From Chitinophagaceae bacterium UBA4411 (GTDB lineage: Bacteria > Bacteroidota > Bacteroidia > Chitinophagales > Chitinophagaceae): 64,000 bases of DNA. The position numbers and the translations under genes are program-made. Under the pieces are notes generated by a model. That model was not told where the DNA came from. It saw only the letters and a program-made list of their open reading frames with translations, and made no database searches. The stretch lies in assembly GCA_002400415.1 (NCBI GenBank), contig DGQP01000002.1, positions 1 to 64,000 on the forward strand. Reading direction: 5' to 3'. The stretch's first letter is position 1, and every line of letters starts with the position of its first letter. Positions 46,321 through 53,160 of this stretch are shown piece after piece.

Positions 46321-46442
46321 TTCGTGCTAATCCGTGTAATCTGTGTTAATCCGTGGCAACTCATTTTCTGCGTAGCAGATAAATCATTCGTGCTATTCGT
46401 GTGTGATTCGTGGCTAACCATTCTTTCTGCGTAGCAGAAATC
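46321..46442. repeat. Two tandem ~60-bp intergenic repeats with hairpin TTCTGC-GTA-GCAGAA
   Basis: Copy one (46321-46380) and copy two (46386-46442) both read TTCGTGCTA..., then a run of CGTG-spaced words ending in CGTGGC, then CATT and TTCTGCGTAGCAGA. The last part is an inverted repeat with 5-7 bp arms and a GTA loop. Between the acetyltransferase and prfC genes. Confidence 0.75.
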
Positions 46443-46461
46443 TATCTCCGGCTCCCGTCTC

Positions 46462-48048
46462 TCACTTATGTATTTCCGAGGTAAAATGAAACTCTATCTC
46501 CGGGTTATTACTCCTTTCCGTGTTCAAAAACCACTCACTCTGCGCCAGGTACACCATATGGCCATCCTTATCTTCCCCAATATTCGCCTGTTTGAACCGG
46601 GAAAAATCCAACAGCTTCTTTTCATCCTTCGAAGTGATCCAGCAGGCCTTATAAAAAGGCAGGGAGTTAAATACCACCGATGCCCCGTATTCATGCAGCA
46701 AGCGGTATTGTATCACTTCAAACTGCAATTCACCCACACAACCAATGATCTTCCGGTTCCCGCCAAACTGGGTAAACAACTGCGCCACGCCTTCATCCGT
46801 CAGCTGCATCAATCCTTTCTCCAATTGTTTCGTCTTCATCGGGTCCTTGTTCACGACTTCTTTAAATATCTCCGGGGAGAAAGAAGGAATACCCGTAAAA
46901 TAAAAATCTTCTCCTTCCGTCAGGGTATCACCGATCTTGAAATTGCCCGTATCAAACAAACCCACCACATCACCCGCATACGCATCTTCGATCACACTCT
47001 TATCCCGGGCCATAAAGGAATACGGGTTGCTGAAACGAACATCCTTATCCAGGCGGACATGATGGAAATATTTATTCCGTTCAAACTTGCCCGAGCAGAC
47101 CCGGAAGAACGCAATACGGTCCCGGTGCTTCGGGTCCAGGTTCGCATGGATCTTAAACACAAAGCCGCTCATCTTCTCTTCCTCCACGTTCACTTCCCGC
47201 AAGGTGGTGCTGCGGCTTCTCGGCATCGGGGCAATGCGGATAAACGTATCCAGCATCTCCTTCACCCCAAAATTGTTGATGGCCGAGCCAAAAAATACCG
47301 GTGCCACTTTACCGGCCTGGTAGTCTTCAATATTCAGTTCGCCATGCACCCCGTCCACCAGTTCCACATCTTCCCGCAATTGGGCCGCATCTTTATCCCC
47401 CAGTTTCTGATCCAGTACAGCATCATTAATATCGGCAATGGCAATACTGTCCTCATCATTCGCCTTGGTATTCGCCGTAAAGAGCAACAGGTTTTTATCA
47501 TGCAGGTTATACACGCCTTTAAATTCCTTACCACTGTTGATCGGCCAGGTCATCGGGTGCAGGTGGATGGACAATTCCTTCTCTATTTCTTCTAAAAGGT
47601 CAAAGCGGTTCTTGCCATCCCGGTCCATTTTGTTTACAAACACGATCACCGGGGTATCCCGCATCCGGCACACTTCCATCAGGCGGCGGGTCTGGTCTTC
47701 CACCCCGTTCACACTGTCCACCACCAGGATCACACTGTCCACCGCCGTCAGCGTCCGGTAGGTATCCTCCGCAAAGTCCTTGTGCCCGGGTGTATCCAGC
47801 AGGTTGATCAGGGTATTATTGTATTCAAAGCTCATCACCGAGGTGGCCACGGAGATACCTCTTTGCCGTTCAATCTCCATAAAGTCGGAGGTCGCATGTT
47901 TCTTGATCTTATTGCTCTTTACCGCGCCTGCCACCTGGATGGCCCCGCCAAACAGCAGGAATTTCTCCGTCAGGGTGGTCTTACCCGCATCCGGGTGAGA
48001 GATGATCGCAAATGTTCTTCGTCTCGTTATTTCGTTGTGGTACTTCAT
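46462..48048 (-). CDS. prfC: Peptide chain release factor 3
   Basis: GTPase that recycles RF1/RF2 from the ribosome after termination. G motifs: HPDAGKTTLTEK near residue 18 (P loop), RQRGISVATSV near 62 (switch I), DTPGHKDFAEDTYR near 85 and FVNKMDRD near 138. The RF3-specific C-terminal domain (QLEKGLMQLTDEGVAQLF, GCVGELQFEVIQYRLLHEYGA) is present. 528 residues, normal. A REP-like hairpin lies just before the start codon in the leader. Confidence 0.97.
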   Translation of the reverse strand: MKYHNEITRRRTFAIISHPDAGKTTLTEKFLLFGGAIQVAGAVKSNKIKKHATSDFMEIERQRGISVATSVMSFEYNNTLINLLDTPGHKDFAEDTYRTLTAVDSVILVVDSVNGVEDQTRRLMEVCRMRDTPVIVFVNKMDRDGKNRFDLLEEIEKELSIHLHPMTWPINSGKEFKGVYNLHDKNLLLFTANTKANDEDSIAIADINDAVLDQKLGDKDAAQLREDVELVDGVHGELNIEDYQAGKVAPVFFGSAINNFGVKEMLDTFIRIAPMPRSRSTTLREVNVEEEKMSGFVFKIHANLDPKHRDRIAFFRVCSGKFERNKYFHHVRLDKDVRFSNPYSFMARDKSVIEDAYAGDVVGLFDTGNFKIGDTLTEGEDFYFTGIPSFSPEIFKEVVNKDPMKTKQLEKGLMQLTDEGVAQLFTQFGGNRKIIGCVGELQFEVIQYRLLHEYGASVVFNSLPFYKACWITSKDEKKLLDFSRFKQANIGEDKDGHMVYLAQSEWFLNTERSNNPEIEFHFTSEIHK

Positions 48049-48057
48049 GCCCCTATG

Positions 48058-48071
48058 TCCCCTGAAGGGGA
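48058..48071 (-). repeat. REP-like hairpin TCCCC-TTCA-GGGGA in the prfC leader
   Basis: A perfect 5-bp G/C stem 9 bases upstream of the prfC ATG in the mRNA. The wider text (CCCCT...TCCCCTGAAGGGGA...TTTAA) resembles short repeats common in Bacteroidota intergenic DNA; that resemblance is from memory. Confidence 0.5.
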
Positions 48072-48108
48072 TTTAAGTCGTTTACAATTAAAATGTCTTT
48101 AAAGGCGG

Positions 48109-48116
48109 CAAAGGTA
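48109..48116 (-). promoter_or_regulatory. Predicted -7 box (TACCTTTG) of prfC
   Basis: An exact TAnnTTTG match on the minus strand, about 60 bases before the prfC ATG. Confidence 0.45.
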
Positions 48117-48241
48117 AGGCAGAAACATGAGCCCGGCGAAGGGTTATGGAAGCCGGCGATAGTGTTGCCACCGGCTCTCCCCGCGCCTGCCTCCAGCATG
48201 GATTAGCTGTCCGCAGGCAGGTATCCGTAAACAATATTTCT

Positions 48242-48307
48242 GCAGATACCCTTCTCATTCCGTATTTCCACGGATAAGAAAAAATAAATAACTATTGTAC
48301 ACTTGCT
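48242..48307 (+). repeat. Three-copy intergenic element, copy A
   Basis: Core CCGTATTTCCACGG at 48260-48273, followed by GATAA, an A-rich stretch, then TTGTACACTTGCT. Preceded by GCAGATAC. Upstream of the haem peroxidase gene by about 280 bases. See copies B and C. Confidence 0.8.
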
Positions 48308-48590
48308 TAGTGAAACGGGATATGAATTAAGAATTTTAACTCTGTGAAGCCTGCTATAAAGATTGCTGCCCATTTGCAAACCGGGCATTACCTCTGCACC
48401 AGTACAAAGAAAGGGATCTTGTGAAAACTAAAATTAGTTAATTGAATAGCTGACCGGTTTTTGCCGGCAACGGTTTCAAAGACTGTCTCATTCGTTACCT
48501 GTAAAACAATAAAGCAAACTCCGGTCGTTCAATTTTTCGGGATACGCAAAAGAACACTTAAACCATTTAATAACCATTAAACCAGCATTT

Positions 48591-50045
48591 ATGTCAAATT
48601 CAAATCATCACGGCTTTCACAGTTTTGAAGGTAAAAATGTGCTTTGCACCTTAGCATCTTTCCAGGAAGAAAGCTTTGGCCGCTTCGGAAGGCTGTTCAG
48701 GAACTTGCCCCCGCTGTACACAACTCCCCCTTCATTATCAAACCTTGGAAAAAAATCCGGTCCCATGGATGCTGGCAGCACGCCACGGTTTACCAATTCG
48801 GTACCGCTTGGGATGATTTTCTTCGGCCAGTTTATTGACCATGATATCACTTTTGATACCACATCAAGTTTCAGTAAACTTAATAATCCAAACCAGATAG
48901 CAAATACCCGGTCGGCACAGCTCGACCTGGATTGTGTATTTGGCGGCGGCCCGGAAGACGAACCTTTTATGTATGCTTCCCGCAGTGAAGGCTTTTTTTT
49001 GCTGACAGGCAAAACCAACAAAAACGCCGACCAAACCGCAAACCTTGAAAAACATGATTTGGCCAGGAGCGGAAAAGGGGTGGCGATAATCGGAGATCCG
49101 CGGAATGATGAAAATCGTGTAATCTCCCAGTTGCAACTTGCATTTATCAGGTTCTATAATGCTGTTTATGCTGATATTAAAACCAGTAAACCGGCTTTAT
49201 CTCCCGAGGAAACCTATGCAGAAGCCAAAAGAACTGTTACCTGGCATTATCACTGGATTATTTTAAACGAATTTCTGCCGGCGCTCTGCGGGAAAAAAAT
49301 TGTGCAGGATATTTTGGGGAATGGACGAAAATTCTACCAGCCCTGCAACCATCCTTTTATTCCTGTTGAATTTTCTGTTGCAGCTTACCGTTTTGGTCAT
49401 ACAATGATCGCACAGAACTTAAAACTTAAAAAGACGGGCAGCGCCCACAGCATCTTCTCCCCGGAATTTGGACAGGGTTTTGCAAAAATCACGAACCCGA
49501 ACCAGGTGATAGAATGGGAAGTGCTGTTTGATTTTGACGGCAGCTACCAGCGTGCAGAGAGACTCGACAGTACCCTGGCCCCTGCTCTTTTAGACTTACC
49601 ATTTGTTCCCTCCCCCGATCCGGATGATAAATCACTGGCAACAAGAAATCTCAGAAGATCACAAAGTTTCCTGCTGCCTTCGGGGGAAAATGCAGCCGTT
49701 GCCATTGGAAGGCCTGCCGCCGAAATTGATACCGTTAACGATTTTATCAAAACCAAAACCTCCCCGCACAATGTTGATTTATCGGCAGGCACTCCTTTGT
49801 GGTATTATATACTCGCTGAAGCTGAAGTTATTGGCCGGATGGAGAGTGGTACAAGCTTCCTGCCGGGTGAAGGCCTTGGCCCTGTTGGTGCAACAATCGT
49901 TGCCGAAGTGCTAATCGGCCTGTTGGAGCTGGACGAAAATTCTTACTTAGGCAGTAACAGGGATTGGACACCCACCCTTAGCAGCACAAAGACTTATTCC
50001 ATGAAAGACTTATTAACCAAATCACTTACAGCAGTTGAAATATAA
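48591..50045 (+). CDS. Animal-type haem peroxidase family protein
   Basis: A 484-residue member of the animal haem peroxidase (myeloperoxidase/cyclooxygenase) superfamily. FGQFIDHDIT near residue 78 carries the distal His (H84) and adjacent acidic residues; IGDPRNDENRVISQLQ near residue 166 is the second signature, with the Arg/Glu typical of the family; AAYRFGHTMIA near residue 264 carries the proximal haem-ligand His (H270). No signal peptide or membrane helix is visible, so it may be cytosolic or exported by another route. Bacterial members are thought to oxidise halides or organic substrates with peroxide; the substrate here is unknown. Monocistronic, followed by a large hairpin. Confidence 0.88.
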   Translation: MSNSNHHGFHSFEGKNVLCTLASFQEESFGRFGRLFRNLPPLYTTPPSLSNLGKKSGPMDAGSTPRFTNSVPLGMIFFGQFIDHDITFDTTSSFSKLNNPNQIANTRSAQLDLDCVFGGGPEDEPFMYASRSEGFFLLTGKTNKNADQTANLEKHDLARSGKGVAIIGDPRNDENRVISQLQLAFIRFYNAVYADIKTSKPALSPEETYAEAKRTVTWHYHWIILNEFLPALCGKKIVQDILGNGRKFYQPCNHPFIPVEFSVAAYRFGHTMIAQNLKLKKTGSAHSIFSPEFGQGFAKITNPNQVIEWEVLFDFDGSYQRAERLDSTLAPALLDLPFVPSPDPDDKSLATRNLRRSQSFLLPSGENAAVAIGRPAAEIDTVNDFIKTKTSPHNVDLSAGTPLWYYILAEAEVIGRMESGTSFLPGEGLGPVGATIVAEVLIGLLELDENSYLGSNRDWTPTLSSTKTYSMKDLLTKSLTAVEI

Positions 50046-50054
50046 AACTGCCGG

Positions 50055-50119
50055 CAAAAGCATTTGCAAAAGCAGGACCGAAAAAACCAACAGGTCTCCT
50101 GCTTTTTGCAGATGCTTTG
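50055..50119 (+). terminator. Large imperfect hairpin after the peroxidase gene
   Basis: The left arm at 50055-50077 and right arm at 50097-50119 are near-perfect 23-base inverted repeats with a 19-base loop. The inner stem AGCAGGA/TCCTGCT is followed by TTTT, so it can work as an intrinsic terminator. The left arm shares about 29 of 33 bases with the sequence after the helicase operon (55794-55830). Confidence 0.65.
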
Positions 50120-50159
50120 TCTTTTGTTGTACACCTGAGCAACTGGGTAAAAAAGTCCC

Positions 50160-50223
50160 GCAGGTATACTTCTCCACCGTATTTCCACGGATAAAAAAAA
50201 CAAAGAAGAATTGTATTCTTGCT
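50160..50223 (+). repeat. Three-copy intergenic element, copy B
   Basis: GCAGGTATACTTCTCCA, core CCGTATTTCCACGG at 50177-50190, A-rich stretch, TTGTATTCTTGCT. It ends about 90 bases before the yidD-like gene. Confidence 0.8.
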
Positions 50224-50311
50224 TTGAAAAGAGGCTGACAATTTTTAAATATAGTAACTAAACCACTCCGCGATTTCTTAGGTACATGCTTTGTATGTAA
50301 CATATCAAAAG

Positions 50312-50668
50312 ATGGCAAAAAAAGATGACATATTAATAAAGCAAAACAATTTTGAATTTAATGTGGAACCCAAAGACGCCATTCTTATCCAAAGGCAGTT
50401 CTTAGGGCGCACAAAAAGAGATATTGAAATTGAAAATCTGGCAATTCCTACTAAATCAATTGCGCTAAGTATAGTTATTAAAATAATAAGATTCTATCAA
50501 AAGAAGATTTCCAAAAAGCTTGGCAACAGATGTGTTTTTGACCCAAGTTGCTCACATTACTCAGAAATGGCATTTAGAAAAAGAGGAATCATCAAAGGGA
50601 GCCTTCTTACAATAAAAAGGCTTAGTCGTTGCCGACCTAAAAATGGCGGAATAGACGAATTAATATAA
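50312..50668 (+). CDS. yidD: YidD-family protein with N-terminal extension
   Basis: About 118 residues. The C-terminal half is a full YidD domain: KIIRFYQKKISKKLGNRC, DPSCSHYSEMAF (the P-x-C-S-x-Y motif), KGSLLTIKRLSRCRPKNGG. YidD aids membrane protein insertion and is normally a 70-100-residue product next to rnpA/yidC. Here it stands alone in an AT-rich accessory region, with about 50 extra N-terminal residues of charged sequence (AKKDDILIKQNNFEFNVEPK). I start at the ATG at 50312; an in-frame start 21 bases upstream is possible. It may be a second, specialised copy. Confidence 0.82.
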   Translation: MAKKDDILIKQNNFEFNVEPKDAILIQRQFLGRTKRDIEIENLAIPTKSIALSIVIKIIRFYQKKISKKLGNRCVFDPSCSHYSEMAFRKRGIIKGSLLTIKRLSRCRPKNGGIDELI

Positions 50669-50696
50669 ATTTCTCAAACCAAAACAGAAATAAATC

Positions 50697-50885
50697 ATGC
50701 AGTACAAAATCGAACAAATCGGAGCCGAATTTTCCGACAAAGCAATCAACGGGCTTGAATCTCGGTTCAATAAGTATGCTGAACAAGGCTACAAATTTCA
50801 TTCTGTATTTCAGGTACAAAAAACCGGTTGCCTGGGCATAGGTGCTCCATCCGTAACTTATTTAGCCGTATATGTGAAAGAATAA
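50697..50885 (+). CDS. Small protein, DUF4177-like
   Basis: A 62-residue protein. The pattern YKIEQIGAEF, then AINGLESRFNKYAEQGYKFHSVF, and a last strand YLAVYVKE resembles DUF4177-type small proteins (strand-helix-strand with an E-x-G-Y/W-x-h motif). It lies 28 bases after the YidD-like gene in the same direction and probably on the same transcript. No function is known. Confidence 0.55.
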   Translation: MQYKIEQIGAEFSDKAINGLESRFNKYAEQGYKFHSVFQVQKTGCLGIGAPSVTYLAVYVKE

Positions 50886-50965
50886 GCAAAGAGATACAAT
50901 AAAAGTAATACTTCGAGTGAGGGTAGACCCAAAACCGAATAGTAGTATTTTTGCACCTTTTCTTT

Positions 50966-51100
50966 TCATTTTAGAACGCACTGACAAACTGTTACTGTTT
51001 TCTCAGAAGCCTTCTCGTCCAAAATAAACACAAAATATTTTTTATCCTGGTTTTTAAACGAGGCCATCCCCTTCCCATTCAGCCTGTAATACTCATTCAT
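50966..51100 (-). pseudogene. 44-codon ORF, possible remnant of a lost gene
   Basis: Reads MNEYYRLNGKGMASF, then KKYFVFILDEKASEK and VTVCQCVLK, with amino acid use that looks coding. Ten sense codons precede the ATG before an in-frame stop, so it may be the C-terminal stub of a decayed gene rather than a true small protein. I do not recognise it. Confidence 0.35.
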
Positions 51101-51229
51101 AAAGTTTCTTAGTTCTGTTATTTCTGATAATCATATTGGCTACTCCTCACGGAAGGGCAGGGAACTCTGCTAATAGATACTTACTGAAAAGCCTGCCACC
51201 GACAGACAGAGAGCGGCAATAAAAGCCAT

Positions 51230-51294
51230 GCAGGTATCATTACCTCTCCGTATTTCCACGGATAAAAAAATTAAAGAAGAGTTGTACACTTGCT
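51230..51294 (+). repeat. Three-copy intergenic element, copy C
   Basis: GCAGGTATCATTACCTCT, core CCGTATTTCCACGG at 51248-51261, A-rich stretch, then TTGTACACTTGCT. About 230 bases before the secreted-protein gene at 51522. Confidence 0.8.
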
Positions 51295-51473
51295 GCAAGA
51301 ACTAACATTGTTATTTATACGGTTTCTACAAGCAACACAGTTACTGAGTTTATTGTGTGTTGTATTTGCGAAAGTGCCTGTGCTGCAAAAAACTGTTTAT
51401 TAGTAACTTGAATTGCAAACAATTACTAGAAAAAGCGAAAGTTTAGTCAACAGGGACTTTCGCATATTTACGA

Positions 51474-51485
51474 GTTAGCGGTAAT
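51474..51485 (+). repeat. Cassette-type left signature GTTAGCGGTAAT (unit 1)
   Basis: Lies 36 bases before the start of the gene at 51522. Its approximate inverse ACTACCGCTAAC follows the same gene at 52876. Confidence 0.6.
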
Positions 51486-51521
51486 TTAATCGAACCTTTC
51501 CTCACACCAAAACCATTTAAA

Positions 51522-52871
51522 ATGAAATACAAGTTATTGATTACAGTCCTTTTTTTATGGGCTTATAATTCCGTTTCATACTCGCAAGACATTTTGTTAC
51601 TGAAAACGGGTGACGAAATAAAAGTAAAAGTGGTTGAAGTGCTTCCGGACATAGTGAAATATAAAAAGTGGGACAACCAAGACGGCCCATCATATAGCGA
51701 GTATAAGTCCAAAATCTTTATGATTAAATATCAAAATGGGGCGAAAGATGTTTTCAACGACCAGGGTTCTAATAACCAATCCAATGAAATAAAATCTGAA
51801 ACAGTTGTTATTGATAAAAAAGCACTTTTTGAAGGGAAATGGATAGCAGATGCAAAATCCCAAGTTAGATATGATGGTAACAGAATAACAGAAATAATTG
51901 TAACAAGGAACGGGAATAATTTCATTTTTGAATTCGACAGAAATGATTTAGGTCTAAAAACTATGGGTTCACCTGACCAGTCCAATAATATTTCGCTGTA
52001 TGGCGGGGAATGGACTGTTTCATTAGATGCCACAAATAATGATAATTTATTCTTGAAAGGAAGTATATTTCATAGAGTTGGTGCCAGAAAAAACAATGTC
52101 ACTAATAATGTCCAGCAGGTAAATACATATACACCACCCCCAGTTATTAATAAACCAGTTGACTATAAATCTTATATAGGTTTTTTAACCGTTGATAACT
52201 CGGGTTTAATTATTAAAATAGCAAACATTTCAGTTGACGATGAGGAAGGCAATATATCAGAACCCCAAATAAAAATTCTTGAAAGCATAACCAGTATGAA
52301 ACGACTCGGAAAATTAAACAATCCTTCTTCTTTGACAGACACATTAAATATGTATGTATCCATGAAATTTACATACCGGTACCGATCGACGGTTTCGGGC
52401 ATAGGTTATTTCGCCGACTGCATCATAGGGTTTCATCTAAAAAATAAGGCATCCACACTTAATTACAAAAAAATATATACTCTATCTAATTACGGTTCAT
52501 TGGCAAAAGGATTCGCTTCTAAAATTGACGCAAATAGAAGTTTAATTGCAAACGAGTTTAATCAAACATTAAGTCAATTTATTATTGGCAACTTTCCATT
52601 GACTGGTGAAATAATTGAAGTAACAGAAAAAAACAAGAAACAAGACGAAGCAAAGATGGTTAAAATAAGCCTGGGTAGAAAAGATGGTTTATTTGTAGGT
52701 TATTCTTTTGTAGTGACAGATTTTAGCGGGTCATATAGTAAACCGGACATTGTAGTTAAAGAAGCATTTGATGATTATTCGATATGCAAAGTGCAGGAAA
52801 ATGAGAAAAAAATATTGGAAAATTTAATTACAGGTAAAAAATTAAAAATCAAAACTACCTATAAACCATAA
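51522..52871 (+). CDS. Secreted Bacteroidota protein of unknown function
   Basis: A 449-residue exported protein with signal peptide KYKLLITVLFLWAYNSVSYS (cut near residue 22). The first mature domain (DILLLKTGDEIKVKVVEV, IVKYKKWDN, IFMIKYQNGAKDVF) is a short module I have seen in many Bacteroidota secreted proteins of unknown role. Residues of about 210-445 (KSYIGFLTVDNSGLIIKIAN, MYVSMKFTYRYRSTVSG, RKDGLFVGYSFVVTD) look like a curli/LPS-assembly-type beta domain (GLFVG-like sequence is reminiscent of CsgG-type repeats), but I cannot assign it. AT-rich, standing alone between the two cassette-type signatures. Confidence 0.7.
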   Translation: MKYKLLITVLFLWAYNSVSYSQDILLLKTGDEIKVKVVEVLPDIVKYKKWDNQDGPSYSEYKSKIFMIKYQNGAKDVFNDQGSNNQSNEIKSETVVIDKKALFEGKWIADAKSQVRYDGNRITEIIVTRNGNNFIFEFDRNDLGLKTMGSPDQSNNISLYGGEWTVSLDATNNDNLFLKGSIFHRVGARKNNVTNNVQQVNTYTPPPVINKPVDYKSYIGFLTVDNSGLIIKIANISVDDEEGNISEPQIKILESITSMKRLGKLNNPSSLTDTLNMYVSMKFTYRYRSTVSGIGYFADCIIGFHLKNKASTLNYKKIYTLSNYGSLAKGFASKIDANRSLIANEFNQTLSQFIIGNFPLTGEIIEVTEKNKKQDEAKMVKISLGRKDGLFVGYSFVVTDFSGSYSKPDIVVKEAFDDYSICKVQENEKKILENLITGKKLKIKTTYKP

Positions 52872-52875
52872 CAAA

Positions 52876-53091
52876 ACTACCGCTAACAGCGAGGTTTTGT
52901 ATCAGCGGGGGGGGGGCGACGAATAAATCTTCATCTTAGTGCTACTATCAGCTATATATCCGGCTGACCGAACACGGATGAACAACAAAATATATTTTCA
53001 ACTTTTGTATCTTACATCGGCTGCAGTTCCGGGCTGGACGTTTTCCAAATACCCTGCCGAACGCAAAGCTGTGGCCGTCGTTTGCGGTAAT
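52876..53091. repeat. Inter-unit element with terminal inverted repeats
   Basis: A 216-base non-coding element that begins ACTACCGCTAAC (52876-52887) and ends GTTTGCGGTAAT (53080-53091). The ends are inverted repeats, 10 of 12 bases. It contains a run of ten G (52907-52916) and recurrent CGGCTG/GGCTGG words. It separates the secreted-protein gene from the helicase operon, in the position that a recombination site takes between integron cassettes. It does not fit the attC core consensus. Confidence 0.55.
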
Positions 53092-53160
53092 AATAATAAG
53101 AGTCCTCGTAAATAAAAGGTTTGTATGACAAACACAAATAAATGATTTTAAAATCCTAAA

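Larger units (their letters stand above)
48049..48590. other. Divergent intergenic region between prfC and the peroxidase gene
   Basis: This 542-base gap has no ORF of note. From left to right it holds the prfC leader with a hairpin, the prfC promoter box, a short inverted GCCTGCC/GGCAGG pair (about 48185-48220), and copy A of a three-copy element (48242-48307). The 280 bases before the peroxidase ATG otherwise show nothing I recognise. Confidence 0.6.
50886..51521. other. Intergenic accessory stretch with repeats and a possible small ORF
   Basis: This 636-base gap is patchwork. It holds a promoter-like TATTTTTG at 50946-50953 (plus) with no gene behind it, a minus-strand 44-codon ORF, copy C of the three-copy element, a degenerate copy of the GTATTTGCAAAAG motif at 51362-51374, and the left cassette-type signature GTTAGCGGTAAT at 51474-51485. 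Confidence 0.6.

Noticed and set aside
46468..47595. A 375-codon plus-strand open frame inside prfC
   Set aside because: It is antisense to a complete release factor 3 gene, has no recognisable motif and is His/Arg/Ile-rich, as expected of a shadow frame.
48242..51294. Three spaced repeats as a CRISPR array
   Set aside because: Spacing is about 1-2 kb with genes between, and no cas gene is present.
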